From VXYL01 sp965203685 (GTDB taxonomy: Bacteria; Pseudomonadota; Gammaproteobacteria; Pseudomonadales; Azotimanducaceae): a stretch of 64,000 nt of DNA. Numbering within the stretch: position 1 is the stretch's first letter; every line of letters starts with the position of its first letter. A program made the position numbers and the translations under genes. Below are positions 35,588-44,905 of the stretch, piece after piece. The notes beneath the pieces were generated by a model. It searched no databases. It saw nothing but the letters and a program-made list of their open reading frames with translations, and had not been told where the DNA came from. The DNA is taken from contig OZ241908.1 of NCBI GenBank assembly GCA_965203685.1, positions 5,146,001 through 5,210,000 on the forward strand, in the 5' to 3' direction.

Positions 35588-36664
35588 TCAATACCTGTCG
35601 ATGATCTCGCGCCGGAACTCGGTCAGGTTCTCCCGCGCCGTCGCCATGGGCTGCAGCAGGATGACCTCCTTCAGGCCGTTGCGCTCCTTGGCCCGCAGCA
35701 TGTCGATGACTTCCTCGGGCGTGCCCACCAAGGCGCCGGTGGAGCGGAGCATCTCACGCGTGACGAAGCGGCGCTCCTCGGCCAGCAGGTAGGTGCAGTG
35801 GCCGCGGTGCACGACTTGGCCTGCCCGTTCGCGTGGCACGTTCAAACCGGCGACGAAGTCGCGATATTCCTCCCACACCGGGCGGATCGCGTCCGGTACG
35901 ACGTGTTCACCACGCAACTGCACGGCCTCCCAGAGCCCGTGCAGGCGACTCGCGACCATGTGCCCGCAGGTGTCGATGACGCGGTCCGAGGTCAGCGACT
36001 CCCCGGGCTTAAGAATGCACGCGTAGGTCAACTCCGCCGTGTGAAAGTCCTCCATGCTGCGGCCAACACGGGCCGCGCCGGCGCGGATCCTGCCCATGCT
36101 GTCACGGAACGCTTCCGGCGGCTCCGAGCCGCCTGAGACCCGCCCGTCGCCAAACTCGCCGGCGGCGCGCAGCGCCATCGGCCCGTTGGCGGCGACGTAC
36201 ATGGGAATCCGATGCTCCGTGTCCACGAAGCCGAGTTCCTTGTGGATGATCTCGATGGTGCGCGTCTCCCCGCCCAAGGTGAACTCCACCTCCTTGCCGT
36301 CGAGCAACGCCCGCACCACGCGCAGGTATTCGCGAAACGGCGGCGCTTTCATGGGGTTGAAGTTCATGACGCGCATGGCCGTGTGCCCCGTCCCTATGCC
36401 TAGGAAGACGCGGCCCGGGGCGATACGGTTGATCGAAGCGATGGAATGCGCGGTCACCGGGGCGATGCGCGTGCCGGCGATGGCGACACCCGTGCCAAGC
36501 CGGATTCTCGACGTGTGGTGCGCGGCCAGCGCGAGTACCGCATAGCAGTCGGACCAGATCATCTGCGAGTCCGGCACCCAGCCGTGGTCGAAGCCCTGGT
36601 TCTCGGCATGCACCAGGAGTTGCCAGTCGTTGATGTTGGTGGCGACGCAGACGCCGAATTTCAT
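35588..36664 (-). CDS. LLM-class (luciferase-like) flavin-dependent oxidoreductase
   Basis: This TIM-barrel flavin monooxygenase-type protein of 358 residues is close to the methylene-tetrahydromethanopterin reductase-like branch. Visible motifs are GFDHGWVPDSQ, IRLGTGVAIAGTR, GRVFLGIGTGHTA and PMYVAANGPMALRAAGEFGDG. The start ATG at 36664 has AAGGAG 7 nt upstream; a longer frame upstream is rejected. The substrate is unknown and the cofactor could be FMN or F420. It is first in the run leading to the UGSC selenoprotein and diverges from the CoA-transferase gene. Confidence 0.88.
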   Translation of the reverse strand: MKFGVCVATNINDWQLLVHAENQGFDHGWVPDSQMIWSDCYAVLALAAHHTSRIRLGTGVAIAGTRIAPVTAHSIASINRIAPGRVFLGIGTGHTAMRVMNFNPMKAPPFREYLRVVRALLDGKEVEFTLGGETRTIEIIHKELGFVDTEHRIPMYVAANGPMALRAAGEFGDGRVSGGSEPPEAFRDSMGRIRAGAARVGRSMEDFHTAELTYACILKPGESLTSDRVIDTCGHMVASRLHGLWEAVQLRGEHVVPDAIRPVWEEYRDFVAGLNVPRERAGQVVHRGHCTYLLAEERRFVTREMLRSTGALVGTPEEVIDMLRAKERNGLKEVILLQPMATARENLTEFRREIIDRY

Positions 36665-36759
36665 GAGCACGCTCCTTCCCGTCCCGCCGTGCAGTGTAGT
36701 CGCGCCGGGTTCGCCATGCCCCATAATGCGCGCGTTTTCGCAACCGATCTGACTCGACG

Positions 36760-39147
36760 ATGCTAGAGCCCTACCGCGTGCTCGATTTCACCGACGAGCG
36801 CGGGGAACTCGGCCCCATGCTGCTTGGCGACCTCGGTGCCGACGTGATCCGCGTCGAACCACCGGGAGGAAGTGCGGCGAGACGCGTGCCCCCAAGCGGG
36901 ACGTCCGAGAGCCTCTCGTTCCAGGCGTTCAATCGGAACAAGCGTTCCATCGTTCTCCATGACGGCGACCAGGACGTCCTCGAATCGTTGATCGGATCCG
37001 CAGACTTCCTCTTCGAGTCGGCTTGGCCCAGCACTCTCGCACCGTTCCACCTCGACCCCGACGCGGTGCGCGAGATCAATCCGCGCATCGTGCATGTCCG
37101 AATCTCGCCATTCGGCAGCGACGGGCCGCGCGCAGACTGCCTCGGCAATGACCTCGTGGTCGCCGCCATGGGCGGGCCGGTGTCCTTGCAGGGGCCGCGT
37201 GAACGCGCGCCGCTCCGCGTCGGCGTCCCACAGGTGTGGCGGCACGCTGGTGCGGAAGCCGCAGCCGGCGCGATGGTCGCGCATGCTCGCCGAGTTGGGA
37301 CGGGACGAGCGCAGTTCGTCGACGTGTCGGCGCAATGCGTCATGACCTGGACGATGCTTCAGGCAATGGATGCCCACGCGATCCAGGGCTTCGACTTCGA
37401 GCGCAGTGGCTCGCTGATGGCGGGCATCGACATCGTCCATCCGTGCAAGGACGGCCACCTCATCGCCTTGCCGATGTCACGGGTGATCCTGGGCCTGCTC
37501 GACTGGATGATCGAGGACGGCGTCATGGACGCATCTGCGCGTGATGCGGATTGGGAGACCTTCGACCACAGCCTGCGCGACCCCGAGTTGAAACCGCCCT
37601 GGACGCGCGACGAAATGGTGGCGATCCTGCGATCGTTCTTCGCTCACCACACGAAGCAGGAACTGTTCGATTTCGGCATCGCCAACGACATCACCCTGGC
37701 ACCCGTCGGGACGATGCCGGAACTGTTGGACCTTGAGCACTTGACAGTGCGCGACTACTGGCGCGAACTCGAGCTGCCGGATGGTCGCACGGTCAAGTCG
37801 CCCGGGGCGTGGGCACGATCGGACGGCTCCACCGAGCTCTTGTCGCTGCGTCGCCCGCCACCGGCGCTCGATGCCGACGGGGCCACGATCCGCGCCGAGT
37901 TGGCGGCAAGCGCCCCCACACGGCGCTTGGCCGAGCCCGGCGCCGATGGAGATGCGTTGCCGTTCGCCGGCATCAAGGTCGCGGACTTCGCTTGGGTCGG
38001 CGTCGGGCCGATCTCGTCGAAGTACCTCGCCGATCACGGTGCCACGGTGGTCCGCGTCGAGTCCGAGAACCGCCCCGACGTGCTGCGCGGCGGCACGCCA
38101 TTCAAGGATGCCGTCCCGGGGTGGAACCGCTCGCAGTTCTTCGGCGACTTCAACACGTCGAAACTCGGCCTGGCCCTGGACATGAAACTGCCCGAGGCCC
38201 ATGCGATCGCCAAGCGGCTGATCGCCTGGTCGGACGTGATGATCGAGAGCTTCGCGCCTGGCGCCATGGCGCGCATGGGCCTCGACTATAGGCACGTCCG
38301 AGAACTGAACCCCGGCATCATCATGGTCAGCACGTGCCTCATGGGGCAGACCGGGCCGGCGCGGGCCATGGCCGGGTACGGGTATCACGCCGCGGCAATC
38401 GCCGGGTTCTACGAGGTCACCGGCTGGCCGGATGAGGGTCCCTGCGGACCGTGGACGGCCTACACCGACACCATCGCGCCCCGGTTCGTGTCGACGATCC
38501 TCGCCGCGGCGCTGGACCGGAAACGCCGCACCGGGGAGGGCTGCTTCATCGACTTGGCCCAGCTCGAGGCCGCCCTGCACTTCCTGGGTCCCGAGATCCT
38601 CGACTGCCAGGTAAACGGGCGGACCATCACGCGCATCGGCAACCGCGACCGCTTTCGAGCGCCGCATGGCTGCTACCCGTGTGCGGGCGAAGACGCCTGG
38701 CTCGCCATCGCCGTCGACACCGACGAGCAATGGCGTGCCCTTCGACGGGTCATTGGGTGCGTCTCGGAATACCCGACGAACGCCGAACGCCTTACCGCGC
38801 ACGATGCCATCGACGAGGCGCTCACCGCCTGGACGACGAGCCGCGACGTCGAGTCCGCGATGCGCGAGTTCCAGGCAGCCGGTGTGCCGGCCGGTGTCGT
38901 GCAGCGTTCTAGCGACCTGCTGGCCGACCCGCAGTACGCGCACCGCGGCTTCTACCATTACCTGGAGCATGGCGAGATGGGCCGGATTCCCTATGCCGGA
39001 CACCAGTACCGGATCGCCGGCTACGACAACGGTCCGCGCGGACCCGCACCGATGCTCGGGGAGCACAGTTTCGAGGTGCTGACCGAGTTGCTCGGGCTTT
39101 CCGAAGAGGAGCTGAGCGAAGCCTTCGCTGCCGGGGCGATCACGTGA
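36760..39147 (+). CDS. Fused two-domain family III CoA-transferase (CaiB/BaiF type)
   Basis: The 795-residue product is two complete CaiB/BaiF domains in tandem, about 1-395 and 405-795. Each starts with the family strand (VLDFTDERGELGPMLLGDLG; VADFAWVGVGPISSKYLADHG) and each keeps the candidate catalytic aspartate: D188 in FVDVSAQ and D598 in FIDLAQLEA. Family III enzymes move CoA between carboxylic acids and normally form interlinked dimers, so a fusion could be an intramolecular heterodimer. Substrates are unknown. It diverges from the LLM gene (95 nt) and is followed by a GST. Confidence 0.92.
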   Translation: MLEPYRVLDFTDERGELGPMLLGDLGADVIRVEPPGGSAARRVPPSGTSESLSFQAFNRNKRSIVLHDGDQDVLESLIGSADFLFESAWPSTLAPFHLDPDAVREINPRIVHVRISPFGSDGPRADCLGNDLVVAAMGGPVSLQGPRERAPLRVGVPQVWRHAGAEAAAGAMVAHARRVGTGRAQFVDVSAQCVMTWTMLQAMDAHAIQGFDFERSGSLMAGIDIVHPCKDGHLIALPMSRVILGLLDWMIEDGVMDASARDADWETFDHSLRDPELKPPWTRDEMVAILRSFFAHHTKQELFDFGIANDITLAPVGTMPELLDLEHLTVRDYWRELELPDGRTVKSPGAWARSDGSTELLSLRRPPPALDADGATIRAELAASAPTRRLAEPGADGDALPFAGIKVADFAWVGVGPISSKYLADHGATVVRVESENRPDVLRGGTPFKDAVPGWNRSQFFGDFNTSKLGLALDMKLPEAHAIAKRLIAWSDVMIESFAPGAMARMGLDYRHVRELNPGIIMVSTCLMGQTGPARAMAGYGYHAAAIAGFYEVTGWPDEGPCGPWTAYTDTIAPRFVSTILAAALDRKRRTGEGCFIDLAQLEAALHFLGPEILDCQVNGRTITRIGNRDRFRAPHGCYPCAGEDAWLAIAVDTDEQWRALRRVIGCVSEYPTNAERLTAHDAIDEALTAWTTSRDVESAMREFQAAGVPAGVVQRSSDLLADPQYAHRGFYHYLEHGEMGRIPYAGHQYRIAGYDNGPRGPAPMLGEHSFEVLTELLGLSEEELSEAFAAGAIT

Positions 39148-39230
39148 CGGTGCGTGCGTGCCGGTCCCCTATACTTGCGCGCACGCGATCGCTCCAACGA
39201 CAAGGCTAGCCACGGCTAGAGGGGGAACAC

Positions 39231-39842
39231 ATGCTCAAGGTGCACTTCGCGCCGAATTCACGCGCGGGCCGGATCATCTGGCTGCTGGAGGAACTGGGTC
39301 TGCCGTACGAGGTCAACAAGATGGCCTTCCACCCGAAGGACCTCAAATCGGACGAACACCGCGCCCGCCATCCGCTCGGCCGGGTGCCGGTGCTCGACGA
39401 CGGCGATGTCCGCATCTACGAGTCCGGCGCGATCGCCGAGTACATCCTTGAGCGGCACAAGAACGGCGGGCTGAAGCCGGCGGTCGACGCGCCCGAGTAC
39501 CCTGGCTTCCTGCAATGGTTCCACTACTGCGAAGGCATGGTGATGCCCCCGGTGAACACGATCATCGTGCACACGCTGCTGTTGCCGCCGGAGCGGCGCG
39601 ACGAGACCGTCCTCGGCCAAGCGCAGCGGCTGTTGTCGCGCTCACTCGCGCCCGTGGACGAGACCCTCGCCGGCAAGGACTACCTGATCGGCGACTTCTC
39701 CGCAGCCGACGTCATGCTCGGCCACGCCTGCTTCATGAGCAACCGCCTCGGCTGCGTATCGGACGACATGGCGAACCTGAAGGCGTACGTCGAACGCGTC
39801 GCGGCCCGGCCCGCGTTTCAGACCGCGATCACGATGCAGTAG
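39231..39842 (+). CDS. Glutathione S-transferase family protein
   Basis: This 203-residue protein has a thioredoxin-like N-domain (LKVHFAPNSRAGRIIWLLEEL, cis-Pro motif GRVPVLDDGDVRIYESGAIAEYI with the glutathione gamma-Glu contact ES) and an all-helical C-domain (YLIGDFSAADVMLGHACFM). Ser/Asn near residue 9-10 takes the catalytic site, as in beta/theta-like GSTs. GAGGGGG precedes the ATG. It lies 83 nt after the CoA-transferase and probably shares its transcript; its stop overlaps the convergent SRPBCC gene by 14 nt. Confidence 0.9.
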   Translation: MLKVHFAPNSRAGRIIWLLEELGLPYEVNKMAFHPKDLKSDEHRARHPLGRVPVLDDGDVRIYESGAIAEYILERHKNGGLKPAVDAPEYPGFLQWFHYCEGMVMPPVNTIIVHTLLLPPERRDETVLGQAQRLLSRSLAPVDETLAGKDYLIGDFSAADVMLGHACFMSNRLGCVSDDMANLKAYVERVAARPAFQTAITMQ

Positions 39843-40287
39843 CCTGGACTTCCGCTTCGGCGTGGCGTTTCAAAGCAAGTGCAAGGGCGTTGAAACCCCG
39901 ACGCACGAAACCGCCACTCAGCAGGATGACTAGCGGCATCAGCACGCCCTTGAACTCGTCGCTGGTGGTGTAGCAGCAGGCCTCATCGGACAGTACTTCG
40001 AGGCGTTGCTCGCGCACGGCGTGCAGCAGCCAACGCGCGCCGATGACCGTGCGCCAGGCCAGTCGGGTCGGAGGCTCGACCGCGCAGATGATCTCCGTTT
40101 GCTTAAGGCGGTAACCGCCCATGGCGACGCGCATGTCGACGCGCGCGCCGATCTCAAGGTCCGCCTTCACACTCGGCGTGAAGGGGTTCCATTCGCCATA
40201 GCGGTCGAAGTCCGTCAACACCCGCCAGACCGTCTCGACCGGCGCCTCGATGGTCACCGGTTCCGACCGGATGGTGCTACTCGCCAT
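39829..40287 (-). CDS. SRPBCC (START-like) domain protein
   Basis: This is a small hydrophobic-ligand-binding fold protein of 152 residues. It has the characteristic start SEPVTIEAPVETVWRVLTDF-DRYGEWNPFTP, the strand pattern ICAVEPPTRLAWRT and a long C-terminal helix. Function is open: lipid or polyketide binding or a cyclase-like role are possible. The ATG at 40287, with GGGAG 7 nt upstream, is chosen over a TTG at 40293. It overlaps the upstream SDR gene by 11 nt, so translation is coupled. Confidence 0.8.
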   Translation of the reverse strand: MASSTIRSEPVTIEAPVETVWRVLTDFDRYGEWNPFTPSVKADLEIGARVDMRVAMGGYRLKQTEIICAVEPPTRLAWRTVIGARWLLHAVREQRLEVLSDEACCYTTSDEFKGVLMPLVILLSGGFVRRGFNALALALKRHAEAEVQATAS

Positions 40288-41251
40288 CGCCAACTCCCCT
40301 TATGGAGTCTGTCCACTGCACTGAAGCTTCCCAGAGCCGAGCGCCCGCATCTTCGTCAAGGACCTCAGGTGACGGGCGCGCCGGAGCGCACCGCTCGTAG
40401 TAGCCGCCGCCCTGCAAACCGGGTGCCGTCGCGCACCAGAGAACCGTCTGCGCACCCTCGGCGGGTGTCAGCAACACGCGCCGCACCAACGGGCGTAGCA
40501 CCGGTCGAACGAACCGCAGGCGCGGATCGGACGCCAAGACGTCGGCGATCATGTTCGTGTCAACGGTTCCCGGGTGCAGGGCGACCGCCCGGAAGTCACC
40601 GGCAGCGCCGTACCGACGGTGCAGTTCCCCACTCATGTGCACCATCGCGAGCTTGGAGAGTCCGTACGCGGCCAGCGATTTGCGGGACCCGGCCGGCTCG
40701 AACAACTCAGCGTTACGCGCGCGAACGTGTTGATACGAGGCGACGTTCACCAGCCGCGCGTCGCCGCAGTCTTGGGCGGCCCGCGTCAACAGGGGGAGCA
40801 GCGCTTGGGTGAGGTGGAACGCGCCGAGGTAGTTCGTGCGCCAATGGATCTCAACGCCGTCCGGCGCGTATCGGGGCTCCCGGCCCGCGAGCATGCCTTT
40901 CAGGATGCCGGCGTTGTTGACGAGTACATGCAACCGACCGGCGAAGTGTTCTTTGGCGAAACGCGCGAACGCCAGGACGCTGTGGGGATCGGCAAGATCG
41001 AGTCGGCGCGCCACGACACTGCCGCCTCCCGGCGCCGCCGCCACCTCGTCGTTCAACGAACGCTCCATTGCGACCGGGTCACGACGACAGGTCGCGATCA
41101 CCTGCCCGCCCCAACACGCCAGCACCCGCGCGACTTCGTAACCCAACGACCCCGGCGTTGCCCCGGTCACAACGAACGTCCGCCCCATCACGTCCACCCG
41201 GGGCGCCATCGGCGCTGGCCTGAAAAGGCGAACGGCTGGCGCCGGGGCCAT
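40277..41251 (-). CDS. Short-chain dehydrogenase/reductase
   Basis: This NAD(P)-dependent SDR has the Rossmann motif VVTGATPGSLGYEVAR (TGxxxGxG), NNAG (VLVNNAGILKG), a serine in VNVASYQH and the catalytic YGLSK. It resembles retinol/WW-domain oxidoreductase-like SDRs. The ATG at 41251 is preferred (AAGG 7 nt upstream, M-A-P) over GTG at 41257. It lies 9 nt after the amidohydrolase and overlaps the SRPBCC gene, making a three-gene operon. Confidence 0.88.
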   Translation of the reverse strand: MAPAPAVRLFRPAPMAPRVDVMGRTFVVTGATPGSLGYEVARVLACWGGQVIATCRRDPVAMERSLNDEVAAAPGGGSVVARRLDLADPHSVLAFARFAKEHFAGRLHVLVNNAGILKGMLAGREPRYAPDGVEIHWRTNYLGAFHLTQALLPLLTRAAQDCGDARLVNVASYQHVRARNAELFEPAGSRKSLAAYGLSKLAMVHMSGELHRRYGAAGDFRAVALHPGTVDTNMIADVLASDPRLRFVRPVLRPLVRRVLLTPAEGAQTVLWCATAPGLQGGGYYERCAPARPSPEVLDEDAGARLWEASVQWTDSIRGVGDGE

Positions 41252-41260
41252 GATCACGCC

Positions 41261-42916
41261 TTAAGCGCGCAGCACGGTCCCAGCCCGCACGCCCGTGTGC
41301 TCGTCGTCCCGCAGGATGACGGCGCCGTTGCAGACGGTGGCGGCATACCCTTGGGCGCGCTGGATGAAGCGTGGTGCGCCGTGTGGGAAGTCGTGGACGA
41401 TCTCTGGGTGCTTCTCGTGCAACGCGTCGAGATCGATGACGTTCACGTCGGCTCGCTTGCCCACCGCGAGCGTGCCGCGATCCTTCAGGCCGAGAATCCG
41501 GGCCGGCGCCGACGAGACACGGCGCACGGCCTCGCCGATCGAGTACAGCCCGGTGTCCCGGCACCAGTGCGAGAGAACGAAGGTCGCCCACCCGGCGTCC
41601 ATGACCTGGCTCACATGCGCGCCCGCATCGCCGAGCCCTGGGAAGCAGTGGTCGCTCGAGAGCAAGTGCGCCACGGCCTTCAGGTTCTTGTTGAACGAGC
41701 GCAGCGTGAACAGCCCCCGCCCGTCGCTCTCGAGCGCCATGCGCAGGAACGTCTCGGCTGGATGTTCGAGGCGCGCCTCGGCCAGTTGCGCGAGGCTCTG
41801 ATCGGCCGCGCCCACGTAATTCGGCTGATCGCGGTCGCCCATCCAGTACAAATCGACCGGCGGCGTTCCCGGCTGCGCCTCGGCTTCGGCAACAAGTCGC
41901 GCCCGGGTGTCCGCGTCGCGGATCGCGTCGAGCCGGGCGGAGACGTCGAGCTTGGCCAGTTCAGCCCAAGCTGGCGACCGCCAGGGGAAGCCGCATTGCA
42001 GGCCCGAGATGAACCCCGTGCCTCGCGGCGTCGAAATGGAGCTGATGTCGAGGCCCTCGGCGTGCATGTCGTCGAGCATGGCCCGCACGCGGCGGCCGGA
42101 TGTGTCCTTGGCACCGGCGGTGATGCTGAACAGCACGCGACCGCCCGAGGCGCGCGCCTCCTTGCGCAGGAGTTCCGCTTCGCCCTCGAAATCGCCACCG
42201 AGGTTGAGCACGTTCTGCATCAGTCCGCCAGCGGCACCGACCTCCGTCGCGATCGCCTCGACCTCCTCGTGATAGGCGTGGGTGCCGGGAACGTGGCGAC
42301 CGTCGGGCATGTAGTGGCCTAGGAACCGATTCGTTGAGAACCCGGCCGCACCCGCGCGGACGGCTTCGCCGGCAATCCTGGCGATCTTCGCCATCTCCTC
42401 CGGGGTCGGTTGTTCGGACGCGCTGCGATCGCCCATGACGTAGTAGCGAATCGCGCAGTGACCCACCAACCCGGCGACGTTGATGGCGGGCGCCAGCGTC
42501 TCGAGGGCGTCGAGATAGTCGCCGTAGTTCTCCCAGGTCCAAGGCAGGCCGGACAGGATCGCTTCGCGGGGGATGTCCTCGACGGTCTCCATCATGCCCG
42601 CCAAGACCTCGTGGTCCGAAGGCTTACAGGGGGCGAAGGTCACGCCGCAGTTGCCGAGCAGCGCGGTCGTGACCCCGTGCCAACTGATCGGCGTCAGCAG
42701 CGGATCCCAGCCGATCTGCGCGTCGAGGTGCGTGTGCAGGTCGACGAAGCCCGGGGTGACGAGTTTGCCGTCCGCGTCGATCTCCTCCGTGCCCCGGGCA
42801 CGGACTTCGCCGACGGCGGTGATCATGTCCCCATCGATGGCGATGTCGGCAGTCGTTGGTTCGCGGCCGGTCCCGTCGGCTACCGTGCCATTGCGGATGA
42901 TGAGATCGTGGGCCAC
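41261..42916 (-). CDS. D-aminoacylase-like amidohydrolase
   Basis: This is a metal-dependent TIM-barrel hydrolase of the N-acyl-D-amino-acid deacylase branch of the amidohydrolase superfamily (551 residues). The composite beta-domain opens DLIIRNGTVADGTG and the metal motif FVDLHTHLDAQ is intact. A later metal Asp fits GLGDAGAHV, and the C-terminal ILGLKDRGTLAVGKRADVNV is family-typical. The start is GTG at 42916, with GGAG 7 nt upstream, rather than TTG at 42919. Substrate unknown. It is first in an amidohydrolase-SDR-SRPBCC operon. Confidence 0.88.
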   Translation of the reverse strand: MAHDLIIRNGTVADGTGREPTTADIAIDGDMITAVGEVRARGTEEIDADGKLVTPGFVDLHTHLDAQIGWDPLLTPISWHGVTTALLGNCGVTFAPCKPSDHEVLAGMMETVEDIPREAILSGLPWTWENYGDYLDALETLAPAINVAGLVGHCAIRYYVMGDRSASEQPTPEEMAKIARIAGEAVRAGAAGFSTNRFLGHYMPDGRHVPGTHAYHEEVEAIATEVGAAGGLMQNVLNLGGDFEGEAELLRKEARASGGRVLFSITAGAKDTSGRRVRAMLDDMHAEGLDISSISTPRGTGFISGLQCGFPWRSPAWAELAKLDVSARLDAIRDADTRARLVAEAEAQPGTPPVDLYWMGDRDQPNYVGAADQSLAQLAEARLEHPAETFLRMALESDGRGLFTLRSFNKNLKAVAHLLSSDHCFPGLGDAGAHVSQVMDAGWATFVLSHWCRDTGLYSIGEAVRRVSSAPARILGLKDRGTLAVGKRADVNVIDLDALHEKHPEIVHDFPHGAPRFIQRAQGYAATVCNGAVILRDDEHTGVRAGTVLRA

Positions 42917-42997
42917 CAAGCTTCTCCTGTTGTCGCGCGTTCCTGCCAGTTTACTCGACGCTGGCCCAAGCGAACGCCGAGACGCGGCGCTCGCTCG

Positions 42998-44197
42998 TCA
43001 ACGTGTCGGTTGGTGGCTGTCGGCAAGGTCCGGCACCACGCGGCAAGCCGTGGTGTATTCCTCGCAGAAGGTCACGGCAGCCTGCTCGGCTTCTTCGCGG
43101 TTCGGACGTTCCGTGGCCCAACCCCAGCCATCATCGCCGATGGCAAAGGCCTTGTAACCGGCACGGCCGTGGTAGCGCAACCAAGCCTCGTGTCCCGCCG
43201 ACACAAGCGTGGTCGGCGGTGGCGGCTTGGCCACGGTCGCGGTCGCGGGGTCCAGTCGCCAGCCGGGGGCGCCGATGTTGCGCAGGAACGTGCTGATCCG
43301 AGGTTGCCAAAGCTCGCGGCCACCCAGCTGGAACAACTCGTGCCCGTCGTCCGCGAACCACAGGGGACCGAGCATCTCCAGCCGCGCCGGTGCCCCACCT
43401 GCCACGTAGGCGTCGAAATTGGCGCGAGTCAGCGACGGCCAGAAGTAACGATCGGCCGTGGAGTAGAGCCACAACGCCGGTACCCGGGCGTCCCGGCCGG
43501 ACGCCGCGAATGCCCGCGTCAGCGCGCGCGCATTGCACACGCCGTAGTCGCCGTTCCCGCCGTGCCCGCCCGCGAAGTTGATGACGCCGATCAGCCCTGG
43601 AGGATGGCGCGCCGCAAGTGCCAGCATCCCGAGCCCACCGGTCGACTGGCCGATGCCGACGACCCTGGTGCCGTCGACTTCGGGCAATTGAACCAGCGCA
43701 TCAAGGACCGAGGCGTATTCGTTGGCGAAGTCGTTCGCCGCCTCTACATAGGCACGACTCGGCCAGAGACCGCAGGTGACGCGTGGCCTGCCTACCTGTT
43801 GGCCAGTCGATGTTGCGATGCCGCGTCGGGCGAAAACGACGGCGCGATACCCCCGGCGGGCGAAGTGTTCCGCTAGCGGCAAGAAGATCCGCAGGTTCAC
43901 GTCCCGCGACCCGTCAACCGCAGTGCCATGGGTGATCAAGGCTAGCGGCATGGGTCCAGTACCCGGCGGCACGGCCGTCAGGGTCTCCAACTCCTCAGCG
44001 ACGCCATCGATCACGACGACGAGACGACCGGCCCGGACCGTGGGTTCGACCATCGGCAAGGGGGGCGCATCAATATCCCGTACTTGGAGGCCGGGTCCGT
44101 CGAGTGAGTATTCGCGCAGATCCAGCGGCATGCGCGGGGCGGTCATCGTGCATGCACCGAGCAGTAGGCACAGCGGGAGGAGTGGCCGCGAAGCCAT
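42998..44197 (-). CDS. Alpha/beta-hydrolase lipoprotein (dienelactone-hydrolase-like)
   Basis: A short lipoprotein signal (MASRPLLPLCLLLGAC) with lipobox LGAC ends at Cys16. The mature domain is an alpha/beta hydrolase: oxyanion region LITHGTAVDGSRD, RGYRAVVFARRG, nucleophile elbow GIGQSTGG and a late His in ADDGHELF. The C-terminal tail carries an extra repeat-like segment around WLRYHGRAGYKAFA and WGWATERP. An ATG at 44290 would give an odd 31-residue leader and is rejected. It is likely membrane-anchored in the periplasm; an esterase role is inferred. Confidence 0.78.
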   Translation of the reverse strand: MASRPLLPLCLLLGACTMTAPRMPLDLREYSLDGPGLQVRDIDAPPLPMVEPTVRAGRLVVVIDGVAEELETLTAVPPGTGPMPLALITHGTAVDGSRDVNLRIFLPLAEHFARRGYRAVVFARRGIATSTGQQVGRPRVTCGLWPSRAYVEAANDFANEYASVLDALVQLPEVDGTRVVGIGQSTGGLGMLALAARHPPGLIGVINFAGGHGGNGDYGVCNARALTRAFAASGRDARVPALWLYSTADRYFWPSLTRANFDAYVAGGAPARLEMLGPLWFADDGHELFQLGGRELWQPRISTFLRNIGAPGWRLDPATATVAKPPPPTTLVSAGHEAWLRYHGRAGYKAFAIGDDGWGWATERPNREEAEQAAVTFCEEYTTACRVVPDLADSHQPTR

Positions 44198-44302
44198 ACG
44201 AAACAACGCCCAAGGCGGCCCCTTGGGGTGACGGTCCGGTGGTGGCGCAAACTCCTCGGGCAGGAACCCATATGTCATAGCAGAAAGCACCCTCCCGCGA
44301 CC

Positions 44303-44905
44303 TCAACCGCCTGTTTGACTGGACTCCGGCACTGGGGTTTCCCTTAACAGTCGCGTCGCACAGAAAAAGCCCACCGCAAGGGATGACCGCAACCCACTCT
44401 CCCACGTACCGGCGAAGCCGTCCGCGTCGATCTGCTGCACCCGCAGCACGGTGTGCCCGCCGTCGAAGAGCCGTTGGTCGACACGGTTCGCCTCGGAACC
44501 GATACGCAGCATGACTTGGCGTGTGCCGCCGCGGTCGAACTCCAGAACGAGCACGCCGGGCGCATCCGGGTCTGTCGAAGCCGGATCGCCGATCCGGCGG
44601 GCACCGACTTCGGCGAGGTCGATGTCCAACAACCCTAGCAGTGGTGTCGACGCAGGCCCGAGGACCTCCCGTCCCGGCGGCGACGCGACGAGCACGAGCG
44701 CGCCGACCGCCTTCTCGCCCGTGCGCGCGACGAGGACGAGGCGGTACCGGCCATGCGCGCCGGCCAGCGTGGCGTCCTGGGCCAGGTTGGCCATCGTTGG
44801 CGCGCACGCGTCGGCATCGGCCCCCGGCGCTCCCGGGTACGCGGGAACGTCGTAGAGGGACCCGCCGAGGCAAGCCAGCCACGCGATTCCAGTCCGCGCG
44901 CGCAT
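44303..44905 (-). CDS. Secreted hypothetical protein coupled to the metalloprotease gene
   Basis: This product of about 200 residues has a signal-like N-terminus (MRARTGIAWLACLGGSLYDVP) and no recognised domain. The mature part is beta-rich (YRLVLVARTGEKAVGALVLVAS; LLGLLDIDLAEVGARRIGDP; VLVLEFDRGGTRQVMLRIG), perhaps a carbohydrate- or lipid-binding sandwich. The ATG at 44905 overlaps the upstream protease stop as ATGA, so the two genes are translationally coupled and probably work together outside the cell. An in-frame GTG/ATG upstream lies inside the protease gene and is rejected. Confidence 0.6.
   Translation of the reverse strand: MRARTGIAWLACLGGSLYDVPAYPGAPGADADACAPTMANLAQDATLAGAHGRYRLVLVARTGEKAVGALVLVASPPGREVLGPASTPLLGLLDIDLAEVGARRIGDPASTDPDAPGVLVLEFDRGGTRQVMLRIGSEANRVDQRLFDGGHTVLRVQQIDADGFAGTWESGLRSSLAVGFFCATRLLRETPVPESSQTGG

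Noticed and set aside
37477..39066. 529-codon minus-strand frame opposite the CoA-transferase
   Set aside because: Mirror of a clear two-domain CoA-transferase; no domain of its own.
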